Both the position numbers and the translations under genes were made by a program. Shown piece by piece: positions 9,930 to 22,150 of a DNA stretch of 64,000 bases. The notes beneath the pieces were generated by a model. The model searched no databases. It worked only from the letters and a program-made list of their open reading frames with translations, and was not told the DNA's origin. The stretch is from Heterocephalus glaber (lineage: Eukaryota; Chordata; Mammalia; Rodentia; Bathyergidae): positions 991,691 through 1,055,690 of the forward strand of contig NW_004624777.1 in the NCBI RefSeq assembly GCF_000247695.1, written 5' to 3'. Position 1 is the stretch's first letter, and each line of letters starts with the position of its first letter.

Positions 9930-12900
9930 AAGGAAAAAAGTAACAATATTTTACAGCTGGAGAAGACCTAAATATGAGGGACAGTATTGAAAATATCTTC
10001 AAAGTAATCATATCTTCATGACCTCTAGTCTTAAAGGATTTCTCTCAAAAGTACAAACCATTAAAAAAATGCTCCCCACACGTTTGTTAATCTTGGTCAA
10101 AACTTACCATTTATATTCTTCTCATTTATTATCTTCTTTATATTTGTTGATGTTGTTAGTCTGTCTTCATATCTAAAGACATTTTTCTGAGTTTTCCATC
10201 TTGCCTACTAAACCAAATGTACCATATTTCCAAATATGTTTTTCATGCTTCTTGTCATTATTACACACAAGTTTTTCATTTTTAAACTTTTTGATATCAA
10301 GGAAGCTTACATCACTCATTGTGTCATCTTTGGTTACATGTAACATCTTTAAACTTTAAACATGTTTAACATCTTTAAACCATTTTTTCCCTAAAAATTC
10401 AGATGTACTGATGAAGATAATGAGCTAATGTATATAAAAATATACAAAGAAACTATATAATTTACTTATCATTTCATCTCTATTCTGAATACACACTTTT
10501 TTTTACCATAGGCATTGGAGAAAAATATCACGTTTCATAGAAAGAGCTAATTATTCTGCTAGCACTCATTATATCATTCATTTGTGAGCTCTCTGAGTCA
10601 TTTTTCTATAAATTATTCTGTCTTGTATCTTCAGTGATGTTTCTTCTGGTTCCGTTTCTTTTGCCAACATACCTTTATCTACTATGTACCATTATAAATG
10701 AATGCTTTTCTTGCATGATCCTTAGACCCTTTCCTATTATGACCTAATGTCTCTCTATTATTCTTTAATATTGCTATTTTTGTATAGTTCCTCCTTCTTT
10801 AATATTACTATTTTTGTATAGTTACTGCCCCCTTTATTGTGTTGTAGTCTGCTTTCCCTTCCTACTTCAAGTTTGAAGTTGTAGCTTTAAAGGTCAGCAA
10901 TGATCCTAATTAAAAAAAAATTGTAGTCATTATGTTCATCTTTGCAGGTTTTGACATGAGAGATCAATTCATTTCCTGATTTCCTCTGTCCTGTGTCTCT
11001 CTTCTTATCCTCTCAATATGTTGTCTGACTTGTATGAACTATAAATTGAGAAAATCAAGTCTGCTTACATGCTAACCCTCAGTGTTCCTTTATGACTCAC
11101 TATGCTGGTCTCCCCACCACAAGAATCCCTTTCTCTGTCTTTCATGAAAACCTTTGGACACAAACCAGTGAATGTAAGTTCTCATCCTTCCTTTACATGG
11201 ATGTTTTCCTAGTACCCTGATATTTGCTTTGGTTTTCTCTTTGTTTTATTTAGTGGCATAACTTATTAATATACTTATCCTCCCTTCAATTTGTAACTGA
11301 TTTGAAGGCAGGATGTCTTTCATTTGCTTACATCTTTCATAGAAAACCTCACATATCTAGCACATTATAGGTATGTAATCTATAGCCTATCTAAATAAAA
11401 CTAAATCCTAAAATAGAATGTTGCGAGGAGGGATGGTATAACTAGTTTTACCCATCATGAGTGTGAAGGAGTGCTCGATTGCCTAATATGATCAATATCA
11501 TTAAGGGGTAGGACATTCCCCTTACTGAAATCAAAAGTACCCATAGCAAATAATTTATATGATGTTGTGATATTAAAAAAAACAATTTTACTAGAGTTGT
11601 TTTAAAAGTGGTGGCTGATATTTTAAAATTAATAACCATATTATATATTTCATGTAATATGTTTTTGGTCTTAGTAGGTAAGCCTGAAAAAGCTTTTACT
11701 TCAGCTATAGTTAGTGATGGCCAAGCAGCAAGCAAGCAAACAAACAAAAGGCTGCCATAGGCTCTTAAATTCCAAGTAAACTTTAAAAAATCTGAGTTGA
11801 AATAACAGCTTCAAAGGAAATGTTTTAAGGGTGAAAAGCCTGGACTTTGAAAACAAACAGCTCAAAGTTCATGCTATACAGCCTATTTTGAAAGATTATA
11901 TGATTACACTAGGCAATTTTATGGTCAAAAATGAAACAAACAAACAAAAGTGCCCTCGGTGAAGGGAAAGGAAAAGAAGAGTTGGGAAGTGAAGCTAGTG
12001 AGATGATCTTTGATGGGTGTCTCAGCACGAGCTACTCCCTCCCTTGGGTTAAAGACTGAGGGTCAGGACAATGAAATCCCTGAAATTTTGAATCTCTGAG
12101 AAGAGATGCAACTTGTGTCCTGTCTGAACTTTAGGCCTAAATGGCTGCCTTGGGTTTTTCTCTGTGCTAATGCAGAGGACTGCAGCAGAACTGTTCAGCC
12201 TCTACACATCCTGCTGGCAGAAAGTTAGGATGCACGGTGTTTCAGTTCTGTATTCCCTAGAGAGAGGAGCTGATGGTCCAAGTGACAGGAATGCTCCTCC
12301 TCCATTCTATAAGATTTCCTTTAACTTCAGTGTTTTCCTAGAAAGAAGTGACTCAGTTTAAACCTCAGGTGTCTGAGAAGAACTGGGATTCCTTGGTTTT
12401 ATAATCTTCCATCAGGGTGAATGGAAGTACAAAGCAGAGAAGTGGTGGGAAATATTTACATGTAGCTGGATATGTTTTAGAAAGACAATTGGCACTTTCT
12501 TAAATTCTGGTCAGAGAGCTTTTTTTTTTTTTTTTTTTACCTAGTCAGTGATTTTACACAAGTACAGTAGAAAATGTTAGCTAGAGCACATGTGGCTCCT
12601 TGTCTAGCCGCAAAGAATCAAGGACTATATGCTTCCTCATGATAATCCTTGTTAGTTAATTGAAATTAGTTTGTGGGAACCTCAAGAACACTTGCAATAT
12701 TACTGATGACTTATTCCTGGACTAGAGATAAATTTCATTTTTTTCCAAATTAAATTCTGCTTCCTGTTGGAGTAACAGCCCGTGAAGTGGGGATCTGATG
12801 CTCCTTCAGAGTTTTTCCTAAGAATTCCTTGTTTTATTTATTTTGGAGGTTTCTAGATATTCTTCTCAGTGCCTCTAGCTATTAAGCTATATAGATAAGA

Positions 12901-13120
12901 TGTTGACCAATTAGAAGTCTGGTACTGACATAAAAAGTATCTTAATAAAGTGCAGAGTATCATAATAGGAATGAGTTGAATATTGATCTCTTGAGCTGAC
13001 TTAAAGAAGAATAGAATTAAATAGTTTCTGCAAAGTGTCCTGGGGAATCCTAAGGAAAAATAGTAACAGAGTGATTTAATGTACCTAGAAAAGAATAGAC
13101 CCAGTATGTGTTTTTAATAC
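9930..13120. other. Intergenic, AT-rich, no gene recognised
   Basis: No ORF here shows a known domain. A 99-codon minus ORF at 11747-11448 is hydrophobic but unplaced. A 34-bp tandem duplication (10761-10828) and a T-run of about 19 (12521-12539) are the only ordered structures I see. Confidence 0.5.
10761..10828 (+). repeat. 34-bp tandem duplication
   Basis: TTCTTTAATATTGCTATTTT at 10761 recurs at 10795 with one G-to-A change, followed in both by TGTATAGTT. Period is 34 bp. Confidence 0.85.
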
Positions 13121-13122
13121 CT

Positions 13123-13452
13123 TGCTGTTGTTTGAATGTGTCTGCTCCAAATTTCAGGTGTCTCCAATGTGATAGTATTAAGAGGTGGGTTTTTTATTAG
13201 ATTTTGGGGGCTTCCCAGTTTTTAATGAGGTTAGGCCTTTATAAAGAGGTTCCACACAGCTTTTGACTTGCTTGCTCTTTTCACCTCCTTCTGCCATATA
13301 AAGATATAACAAGAAGGTTTTCACCAAATATCAGATGGTGGCACTTTGATTTTGACCTCAGTCTCTAGAATTGTGAGAAATAAATTTCTATTCTTTATAA
13401 ATTACCCAGTATAATAACATTCTGTTACAGCAGCATAAAATGGAGTGAGGCA
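13123..13452 (+). mobile_element. MaLR (MST/MLT1-like) solo LTR
   Basis: It starts TGCTGTTGTTTGAATGTG, carries TTAGGCCTTTATAAAGAG in the promoter position and TTCTGCCATATAAAGATAT after it, and has TTGTGAGAAATAAATTTCT as the poly(A) signal block. It ends near GGAGTGAGGCA. These blocks in this order are characteristic of MST/MLT1 LTRs of the MaLR group. No internal sequence is attached. Confidence 0.8.
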
Positions 13453-13799
13453 ACAATGGTGAAGTCAGTGCTACTGAAAATTTTGTTAGAGGTGTTTGCT
13501 GATTTACAGTCAAGGTCCAATTTTTCCTAAAGCTGAAGGTTTGCTTAATAGTGAAAGAAAAACTCATGAAGGTGCCTTCTGATGTTTCAGCTGAACAGCT
13601 GTTAAATTTTTGTTATCATATTCAGGTGGGGTAATGACAATTCTGGTAATCCAATAATTTCTTTCCTTCAGTGATAAGAAAAGGTACAGAAGAGTAGCCT
13701 GCTAAAAATGGCTAATATGCATAAAAATATATAGATAAATATTGTTGGTTAATCTCTGGAACTCACCAATATGATGACAAGTAAGATTAAAAACAGAAG

Positions 13800-13883
13800 G
13801 GCTGGGGATTTAGCTCAGTGGTGCCGCCACTGGCCTCATAAATGCAAGATCCGAAGTTTGATCCCTGGTATCAAAAAAAAAAA
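13800..13883 (+). mobile_element. tRNA-derived ID-like SINE
   Basis: GGGCTGGGGATTTAGCTCAG (A box) leads to GAAGTTTGATCCCTGG (B box) and an A-tail of 13. The target-site duplication AAGATTAAAAACA(G/A)AAG sits at 13783-13799 and again from about 13884, so the insertion is complete. Confidence 0.92.
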
Positions 13884-14089
13884 AAGATTAAAAACAAAAG
13901 AAGTATAAATAAGAGGACAATAATATCAGAAAAATATTACTTTGTGTCATCTAGACGCAAGCTGTCTACTTTGTTTTATCATTGACTTAATGTAAAGATC
14001 TTGGAATAACAACCCTACTCTGACTATCTTCCATCTTTGGATGATTCTTAGGAATTTTTGGCTTAAAGTCTTCTGATGAAATGGCTGTC

Positions 14090-16090
14090 CAATGGTCCAG
14101 GGAAGATAATCTGTGTTTTCCTAATTAGAGAACGTCGATCAACGTCAGGAGGCCCGCCATGGTATTAATGTTAATGGTACCTGATACAGTCTTTTTGATC
14201 AAAATTTGAAGCCAGTCTTCTTTCAGAAGACTGTCTCTCTGGGTTTTAGATTATTTTGGGTTGGTTCAATAGGATGTTATCATGAGGCTGCTTATACTTG
14301 CTAATGATGAGTGTGGGTATATTCTTGAATTCCTTGAAATATTCATTCATTTCAACTTGCAACAGGATTGAAGGTGAAATTCCTAAGTATATGGAGTATC
14401 CTCTCATTAATTTATAAGGTGAAATGTGATGAATCCCAGAAGGAGTTGATTCCATTGCCACTAAAAATTTGTAAAATATCTTAGACCAGGAGAGATTAAG
14501 GACCTTGGGAAACATTGCTTATTTTAAATTTAGAATTTCTTTCTCTCATTTTTTTAGTACCAGGGATTGAACTCTAGACCTTGTGCTTACAAGCCAGGCA
14601 GTGGAAACAGAGCTAAATCCTCGGCCCTTAGAATTTCTTTCTTTTGCTGTACTTCTCCAGAAGATTGAAGATAAAATTTTCGTTAGCAAAAAACAAGGCT
14701 TTGCAAATTCATTGATGAGTCCCAATCAAATGTATGCTGTGTTCCTAGAGAGAGATGGGTTAAATTTCCCCATAACAGAAAGAAACAAAAAAATCAAATA
14801 AATTTTGTCACTACCACCAGACTTCTTCTCTGGGAAGAAGAAGGCTTGATTCATCCTGAAACTAAATAAGCAACGTCTAAATATATTTACTACTCAATTG
14901 TGAGGGTGACTGGGCTTGGCAGTGTGTAAAAGAGACTGTGATTCCTGTCCATGTCCCTCCTTTAAGTCTTGCCAGGGTTGTGTTGTTGGCAAGTAAGACT
15001 GGATACATCCCTAGCAATACTCGGAAAATTACTCAGCTGTTGATATGCAGTATCATGTCCAATTTAGATACACTGCAGCATGTAATATAGTAAAGCATTT
15101 TTGCTAACTCCCAGGAGATCATTTTGGTATGACCCCACAATAGTTCTGTGAATGGTGCAGTTATCTTCAATTGTGCATTCTGATCTTCTCTGTGTTTTCT
15201 TTTTTGTCTCTGAATTATCTTTGCAATTACTGAAGGCCTCTTTGAATATCTGCAAGGATTTTCCCATTTAAATGATTATGAGTGCAATAATGTCAGTAAA
15301 TGCTGCTTGTTAACATAGTGGCCAGTCAGGTCATTATTGTGGGATCCTGAATCATGCTTTTAATGATTTTCCTCTTTTATTATGGCTCAAAGTTTAATTT
15401 TCTTCCATTTTGAAAACAAGTTTCTGCAGCGATCCGAAAACATTGGACTCCAAAGCATTACAACATCTTGGACCACCTTACAAGCATACTTGGTGTCCGT
15501 GTAAATATTTGTTCTTTAACTCTTGTTAAAAGCACTCTTGGCTGTCTCCCTGGAGTGGTAAATCCAGCCATGTGGCCAAATTAACTTTTGGTAGGAGCTC
15601 ATATTTTAATGGTGAATTTAGATATGTGATAATATAGCCTGTCAAACATTTTCCATTTCTTAATTTCAGGTAAAATACAATTGTATCAGAATTTTCTAAG
15701 GGAGTTTTAAAAAAATTTCCCAGAGGTCAAACAATCATAGGATTTTCCTTCCTTAGAAAAAAAAATGAAGAGTTTTTGGATTCCAGGTATCATAGCAATG
15801 TATAGATATAGTTGAAAGAGACATCAACAGTTTTCCACAGGAACTAACCGAGGAGGCCTGATGGTCTTCACATGATGGAGAATTATCAGCTTTGTGGAGA
15901 CGAAATGGAACTACAATGGTGTAAACTTTCATAAACTTTGCTGCTACACCTTTTATTACACAGGCTGGGCAGAGATAAGTAATGGGTTTCAGACTGCTTC
16001 CTTGCAGTAAAGTCAGTATCCCAGTACCTTCCCAGAACATTCAGGATCAAAAAGACAAAAAAGTTTGTAACAATTAGATGTAGTATTAGA
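14090..16090 (-). pseudogene. Endogenous retrovirus pol remnant (RT connection, RNase H, integrase), gammaretrovirus-like
   Basis: Three blocks appear in correct pol order on the minus strand. At about 16040-15900 is a segment like the RT/RNase H connection of gammaretroviruses (open frame 16040-15753). At about 15510-15435 is an RNase H block whose translation contains IYTD followed by KYA, with the Asp of the conserved TDS-type motif kept. At about 14800-14246 is an integrase piece with a G-T-H block near 14730 and, after an inserted SINE, an 89-codon frame (14515-14246) holding the SPY-type block typical of the integrase catalytic core end. Stops and frameshifts separate the blocks. No gag, env or paired LTRs were recognised. 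It is non-functional; class assignment is by motif resemblance only. Confidence 0.65.
14545..14627 (-). mobile_element. ID-like SINE inserted in the ERV integrase remnant
   Basis: TTTTTTTAGTACCAGGGATT through GAGCTAAATCCTCGGCCC is the antisense SINE. It is flanked by the duplication TAGAATTTCTTTCT at about 14530 and 14629. It separates two integrase-like pieces that are otherwise contiguous. Confidence 0.9.
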
Positions 16091-16094
16091 TATT

Positions 16095-17210
16095 CAGCTG
16101 TTTCAGGAGAATTCAGTGTCCTGTGCTACACTCTTAGGCTAGGCTTTAAAGTCTGAACTTCCCCTTTGGTAACTACACTAGGAATTTCCTAAATTATATA
16201 GTTGACTCAGTCTTTACAATGGCCACACTGATGCACTGTATAAATTGTTTATATTTATTGTCAAATTATTTTTATGAAAAGCCGTGTCTATAAAAATTGC
16301 TAAAGGGTATTATATTTAAATACTTTTTTACTAGAGTTGCTTAATAGTATGTAGAGCTATCTGAATGTAAAATTGAGCCTCAAATTTTACATGATGAAGA
16401 CACTATATTTTAAACACTCAAGATGGCTTTGCTGTTTAAAACTGGAAACATCAAAGAATGTTTGGGTAAAGCTTATGGCCAGTGATTTTATCGTCTAGGA
16501 TAAGTATCAGATTTTTACCACTGTTGAAACTTCATTTCTTAAATTTTGCCTAATTTACCAAAAATTCTATTACATTTAAGCCATGCTAATATACTCTTGA
16601 TTTAAAAATTGTTGACTACACAGAATGCTGATTTTGTTTTGGCATTTCTTTTTGCCAAATATTATTCTTTAGTGATTGCATCCAAGTAGAGAGTACGTGG
16701 TGTTAAACACTGTGAGTCACAAGAGTTTTATCATTAGAAGGAACATTAGGGATTTTCCAACCCAAGCCCTCTTGTACAGTTGAGACTTAAGTGGCTTTCC
16801 CTCACAGCCAACAGGTGGGCAGCCCCTCTGTGTTTAACAACTTCACCACCAGCTGTAATTCATATGTCTTGCTGCCTGGCGGCTCTGAACTACTAGTGGT
16901 ACATGCATGCATGTGCCATTGGAGGGCATGGGACAGTGCCATCAGGTTGTACAAGTTGCCCGATGGGACAGTCATGCATGTACCACTAGTGGCACAAGCC
17001 AGTGGGAATATGTAACCCCCCTTACCAGCTTACTGTCCATTCTGGTACATCCAGACCTCTCAATAGTGGCCTTTAATAAGTTCCCAGGTGTACCCAAAGC
17101 AGAGCATCCAGTGATGAAAGAAAACAATACGTAATAGGTATATTGTTAGATGACTTCAGTGTTATTTTTTCCAAAGAATAGTATTTCTACAACTAGTTGA
17201 ACTTTTTGAT
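16095..17210. other. Intergenic, no gene recognised; contains an 18-bp inverted repeat
   Basis: AT-rich sequence with a short, more GC-balanced patch around 16780-17130. The patch contains the inverted repeat described separately and overlapping short ORFs (74-75 codons) with no recognisable domain. Confidence 0.5.
16892..16990. repeat. Perfect 18-bp inverted repeat with a 63-bp spacer
   Basis: ACTAGTGGTACATGCATG at 16892-16909 is exactly complementary to CATGCATGTACCACTAGT at 16973-16990. A transcript of either strand could fold into a stem with a 63-nt loop. Confidence 0.9.
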
Positions 17211-17212
17211 TT

Positions 17213-17271
17213 GTTTTGCTTTTTGGTACCGGGGATCAAACTCATGACCTTGTGCTTGCAATCCCCGGCCC
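17213..17271 (-). mobile_element. Internally deleted ID-like SINE
   Basis: GCTTTTTGGTACCGGGGATC, then CTTGTGCTTGCA, joins directly to ATCCCCGGCCCC. The middle of the tRNA-like body is missing relative to the other copies. Confidence 0.8.
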
Positions 17272-17274
17272 CTG

Positions 17275-18168
17275 ACCTTTTTGAAAGCTTGCCATATTCA
17301 TCCTGTCCTCTCTCTTTCTTGTGGTCCCAGTTGCATTGTTACTCTAATTCTTACCTTCTGATAATCAAACTCAGGAATTCAAGAGCAGAGCCATAATATA
17401 TCTCACTCTTAACTTCAGGTTAGATTTGTACCTTTCCTTAAGAAGGGGTCAAGAGGCTATCTTTAGTGCTTTACACTTTTATACTTACTTTAACATAGCC
17501 CATGCCTTCAACCTTTTGCTGGGATTCTGATTTGACCCATTATTATACTTATTTGAAATCCTAAAACTCCATATCTTAGAGACAGAAAAACAAACCTAGC
17601 AAACAACAAAACCTTGCAAATGCGTTCCTGCCTGCTCTTTGTGGTGTGAGAAACTAGCTTTCCCCCCAACACTGCTTGTAACATAGGAGACTCAGATCCA
17701 CCCCAAAGAGTCCTGTGTGGGCCCCATTCTGCTCTTGTTCAGCAGGGCTGGCTGGAGCAGAAGACCATTAAATTATTTTATATGTGGCAAACCCATCAGT
17801 GGTGTCCTCTGCGATACAGCCACCTTTTCCCTTTTACACTGTGACTTGTTCTTACTTTAAAAGATATAGGAATGTGAATTTTCTGCTTCTATACAAGCTC
17901 TAGCATTTATTAGTCCTCATTGCCATTTGCTCTGGAAAGCAGTGTTTTTAGTTCCATTCGGAGTCCTCCATCCTGTTTCACATGGTTGTTATTAATGATC
18001 ACTGCTCCTCAGTAAGAGATGGTTGGGACTTGTCTAAAATGGGCTTTTATTAGTCGTGGACTATGTTAAGCATGGTTAAAAGGAGAACTGATTTATAGGC
18101 CCATCTCTCATTTTAAATGTGTTTTTTGGAGGGCTAATCATTATTTCTAAAATAAAGCTCCATGTAAG
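17275..18168. other. Intergenic, no feature recognised
   Basis: Unique-looking AT-rich sequence without a supported ORF or identifiable repeat. Confidence 0.45.
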
Positions 18169-18170
18169 TA

Positions 18171-18264
18171 TTTTTTGTTTGTTTGTTTTTGGTACTGGGG
18201 ATTGAACTCAGGACCTTGCGCTTGCTAGGCAGGAGGCAGAACCACTGAGCTAAATCCTCGGCCC
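18171..18264 (-). mobile_element. tRNA-derived ID-like SINE
   Basis: (TTTG)n and T-rich tail, then GGTACTGGGGATTGAACTCA through ACTGAGCTAAATCCTCGGCC. It is flanked by an imperfect duplication, ATGTAAGTATTTTT and ATGTAAATATTTTT. Confidence 0.92.
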
Positions 18265-18494
18265 TGATGTAAATATTTTTAATGACCAATGTTACTGCAA
18301 ATTGGAAAAAATATAGAAGAATAGAAGTATTCACTTCTGACCATTGCTTTCACCAATTAAATCTGAAGTTTAGATTTGCATGGAGTTTTGATAATTGAAA
18401 ATACTTGCACAATAAAATTATGTCAATCAGGTAGAAGTTTGCTAACTAATTTTGAAATTGTGTCAGTGAATGGAGGAGTCAAACGAGAATATAA

Positions 18495-18612
18495 TAGGAA
18501 GAAAGAGCTTTGGGTTGGAACCTAGGAACAGCTGCTCTAACTTGCTGTTTTATTCTGAGCAACCTGCTACACCACTCTGAGTCTATCTTTTTAAAGTGAG
18601 ATTAGCTGAGAG
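18495..18612 (+). mobile_element. MIR SINE fragment
   Basis: GAGCAACCTGCTACACCACT followed by CTGAGTCTATC and TTAAAGTGAGATTAGC matches the central and right body of MIR (core TGTGACCTTGGGCAAG followed by CTCAGTTTCC and TGTAAAATG) with strong divergence. Confidence 0.6.
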
Positions 18613-18622
18613 CTCTTCCAGG

Positions 18623-18785
18623 ACTTTTTGTTTTGTTCTGTTTTATTTTTGAGACATGGTTTCACTATGTAATTCAGGCTGGCCTTGAACTTACTATGCA
18701 GACCAGGGTTGCCTCAAACTCACAGCAATCCTTCTCCCTCAGCCTCCCGAGTGCTGGGATTACAGACATGCACTACTATGCCTGA
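18623..18785 (-). mobile_element. B1 SINE (7SL-derived)
   Basis: The plus strand shows a T-rich tail, then GAGACATGGTTTCACTATGT, AGGCTGGCCTTGAACT, CTCAGCCTCCCGAGTGCTGG and GATTACAGACATGCACTA, the antisense of B1. It is flanked by the target-site duplication CTCTTCCAGGA at 18612 and 18786. Confidence 0.93.
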
Positions 18786-18799
18786 CTCTTCCAGGATTA

Positions 18800-21255
18800 A
18801 TTATCTAGAGTAGTCTATGTCTCTGGTTTTATGACTTAACTAGAAATCACCAGGTGGGGAGGGGTGAGATATTTCCTTTCTGTTTCTGAATTAACAAGTC
18901 ATACTGTTTGTGTCCCATCATTTGAGCTGATCTGTTTTCTAACAGCAGATTTACAACCCATGTTTCAAAGCAACCCCGTTATCTATATTGCCAATGTGGA
19001 GGGTCACAGAATGTTTTTAATAAGTTAGGACCTAAACAGCAGGCAAGCTTCTCAGAACAGGCATGCATTAAAGAAACTAATCACAGGCGCTCCAGTCATA
19101 ACACTGAGCAGATCCAAAAGAGGCACATTTACACTCTACTGCAGTCATCTTCCGCTGGCCCAGGGTAGAGCGTAATGTTTGGATAATTTATAAAGGGTAG
19201 AGTTTGCCAGCTCCTGATGGATGGCTGATGTTAACACACACTTTTTCTTCTTTTATCAAAGTGATAAATTCTCCGTGATTATTTTGTGATGTAGTCGAAG
19301 GGAAGTCATTGAATTTTTACAGTTTCAAAATGCATGTGCTTTCCAAGATCCTGTTATGGCTGTGTTTTTCAGGGACTCTGTTCTGATTTATAAGTAGTCA
19401 AAGGCAGTGTAAGTGGAAACTTGAATAAAACTAATGTCAACCAAAAGAAAAAAATTTGAAGGCTGAGGCTTCCTTTTATCTAAAATCAGGTTTATTTTCA
19501 ATGAAATTTTCTCTTTTGATCATCCTGTCTGCAACGGTGTTAGCAACCTTGAGTTTTATTTATGGCTCCTTGGTATGATCTAGCTATGTGGGGAAGGAAG
19601 CCTGGTACCAGGCTTCCCTAAATACCTTGGTGATAAAGGTCAGTCAAGAGCAGAATTGTGAAAGGAAGCAGTTACCTTTGCTTGGTTCAGCTTGGCTTTA
19701 CCATAACACATCTAGCTGGAGTTAGGAGAGGGCCTCTAAAACAGAGGGACATTTAGGGGTGTACATACTGCTTTTTCCTTTATGGACATGCGTATGTATG
19801 CCTAAGTCGACATTCACATATGACCTGGAAAGTTGAATTTGGAAAAAGATGGCTGAAGTAAAAATCCAAATGATTGCAATGGCCTTCAAACAGCAATCTT
19901 CAATTATATTTTTGGTTCTGCAGTTAAGGCTAACACAGCTAGTGAAAGGAAACCACCAACAGAGAGAGGGGTTCCTTCTCTTTGAGTTTCAATAAAAAAT
20001 CAACTGACTCTCTTAAATTTTCACTTAATAATTATGAAAATTTCTTAAATTATAGCATCTTTACCTAAACCTGCAGACCCAGTATTCATTACAACTGAAA
20101 TAACATCTTTTAAAGGCTGTTTTGTTTAGCAGAATCTTTCTTCTATCCATGGACAATGATGAAGAGATATTTATTTGGGTCCCCAAATTCCATTTGCTCT
20201 GTTAAAACAACACTGGAGCCAAAAGACTCTAATGAAAGTTTCCCTGTGACAAGCCTAAACAATGATCCAATAGGAATGAAAAAACCAAACTAATGAGAAA
20301 ATGATGTAAAAGGCCAGCTTTCTGCTTTCCCCGCAAGGATTTTAATTACAGAGAAATCAACAGCTGTGCCAGGGGTAACACAGGAGTGCTGGCCATGCAA
20401 AATAACACCTTGTACTTGGAGGAATTTGAAGTAAATGGGCTGGAAATATTGACTTTTCAAGCAATCAACAACAACAACACGAGGGGAAACGTGGAGCTCT
20501 TAATTTGGTTAAGTGTGCCGATCCCAAACTTCTCTATAGCATGTGAATTCCTATGAGTATGCAGATACTGTGGTCCCCAAGTAAATGGGAAAGTAATTTT
20601 TCCCATTAATTGCCAGTCACTGATCTGAGAAAATGAGATAATATTTAGCTAGCTTAGAACCTCATAAGCTTTTGTATATTTTTCCACTTACAAAAATACA
20701 TGTACTCTTAATGCTGTGACTCACTATAGGAAGATACTATTTCTTATTATTTCTTTGTTTTGTATAGCTCACCTGACACAGAACATTTTGAGTAAAAGAC
20801 TTTTTTTCTTTCTTTAGGAGGACTTCATATATTTTTCTCTTTTTGCTTCCATCTCTGTGATGGTTAAAGATATGCTCTTATTAACCAGCTCACTAGAGAG
20901 AACTTAAATATACACATGAATACCTAGAATACTTCACAGCTAATAAAACCAACCAAGAACCAATCTCAGATGGGTTCAAAACAGTAAAATAATGCAAATT
21001 CTTAAGTGAAAATAATATTGTAATGACTGAATGATTTAGAGCTTTTATTATTGCTTTTACTTTGTTGTATAAGTGTTGTGATACAAGGCTGTGCTAATTT
21101 AATTTTTTTGTAAAAATGAATATTTTGCATGTAGTCAGTATACATGGAATGAAATTTCAGCAGCAGACTCTGATTTCTTCTTGAATCATTTGCAAATTCT
21201 AGGCTGCTGTTCACTCCACAGCATTGTTCTTTAGGACCATGGCTTCCGTCTCTGA
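18800..21255. other. Repeat-poor intergenic stretch, no gene recognised
   Basis: About 2.4 kb without recognisable transposons or long ORFs. It contains several TTTATC/GATAA and TAATTA-type motifs (for example near 19190 and 19255) but nothing that proves regulatory function. Its lack of repeats compared with its flanks makes it a candidate for conserved non-coding DNA. Confidence 0.4.
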
Positions 21256-21261
21256 ATATCT

Positions 21262-21608
21262 GTATTAGTTAGCTACTGCTGCTGGGGCAAGATGCCTGAC
21301 ATACCTGACAACTTAAAGGAAGAAGGATTTATTGTGACTTAGAGTTTCAGAAGTTTCAGTGCATGGTAAGCTGACTAAGGTAGAAACATCGTGGCATTGT
21401 GGCAGGAACATAGAGGAAAGTTGCTCACCTCATGGCAGCCAGGAAGCAGAGTGACAGGGAAAAGCCAGAAAGGAAGGGGCCAGGGACCAGATATCATCCC
21501 CAAGAGTACACCTTCATGGTCTACCAAGATATACTCTTCAGTATATTTTATTAATCTCTCAGGCAACTCTATAGCTAGTCAAGTTGACAATCAGATTACC
21601 CATCACAG
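21262..21608 (-). mobile_element. MaLR-type solo LTR (antisense)
   Basis: It begins GTATTAGTTAGCTACTGCTG, then AAGGATTTATTGTGACTTA, CTCACCTCATGGCAGCCAGG and AAGGGGCCAGGGACCAGAT, and ends TAGTCAAGTTGACAATCAGA. Read on the minus strand this is an LTR with its poly(A)-type block (TAAATCC) near 21330. The same layout recurs at 26257-26620. Confidence 0.65.
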
Positions 21609-22064
21609 TGGCCTAAGCTGTGTTCTGTCTGTAGCTCTGATCTGCATCTGGAATCCCATTTCTGCTGTGTACTGAGTTGATGCAAGAAACTTCAGAGGGA
21701 AAAAGAGTACCTTTAAATATATATTCGAGGTCGGACTTAGTGATGATGTTCTCCTGATCTAATGAAATGCAGGTCTATATGCTGGCAATTATTTTTACTC
21801 TCTTTTCTTGTGTTGTTTCAAATATGTATCTTAATGATTGAGATTACTTCTCAAGACCTGGGCACCCAAGACCTAGGTGTGTCTACTTCTTTTCTTCTCT
21901 ATGCAAAAGATTCAGAAAATCTCCAGGCTCCTGTCTCTTGGCAATGGAGCTCCTGGAGCTAAGAGTCACTTTTAGCAGGCACTGACCTCCACTTGGATGT
22001 CAGAAAGAAAAGACTAGACTAGACTTTCTGGGAAGGTTGTGATTATGTTTAATTTTTCCTTATT

Positions 22065-22150
22065 ATTTGTATATCAATACCTACCATAGTGTTTGGTTCC
22101 TGGTGAGCGCTCAATAAATATTTGCTGAGTGAATCACTGAGTAAATAAAG
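22065..22150 (+). mobile_element. L2 or MIR-type 3' tail
   Basis: CTACCATAGTGTTTGGTTCC followed by GCTCAATAAATATTTGCTGA and TGAATCACTGAGT is the widespread tail of L2/MIR elements. Too short to choose between them. Confidence 0.6.

Noticed and set aside
11448..11747. Possible nuclear mitochondrial insert or membrane-protein gene (hydrophobic 99-codon minus ORF)
   Set aside because: No stretch could be matched to a mitochondrial gene or known family; low-complexity AT-rich DNA is enough to explain hydrophobic codons.
13800..13883. tRNA gene (A-box and B-box present)
   Set aside because: The sequence has an A-tail and target-site duplication and many relatives in the window; it is a tRNA-derived SINE, as are all similar hits.
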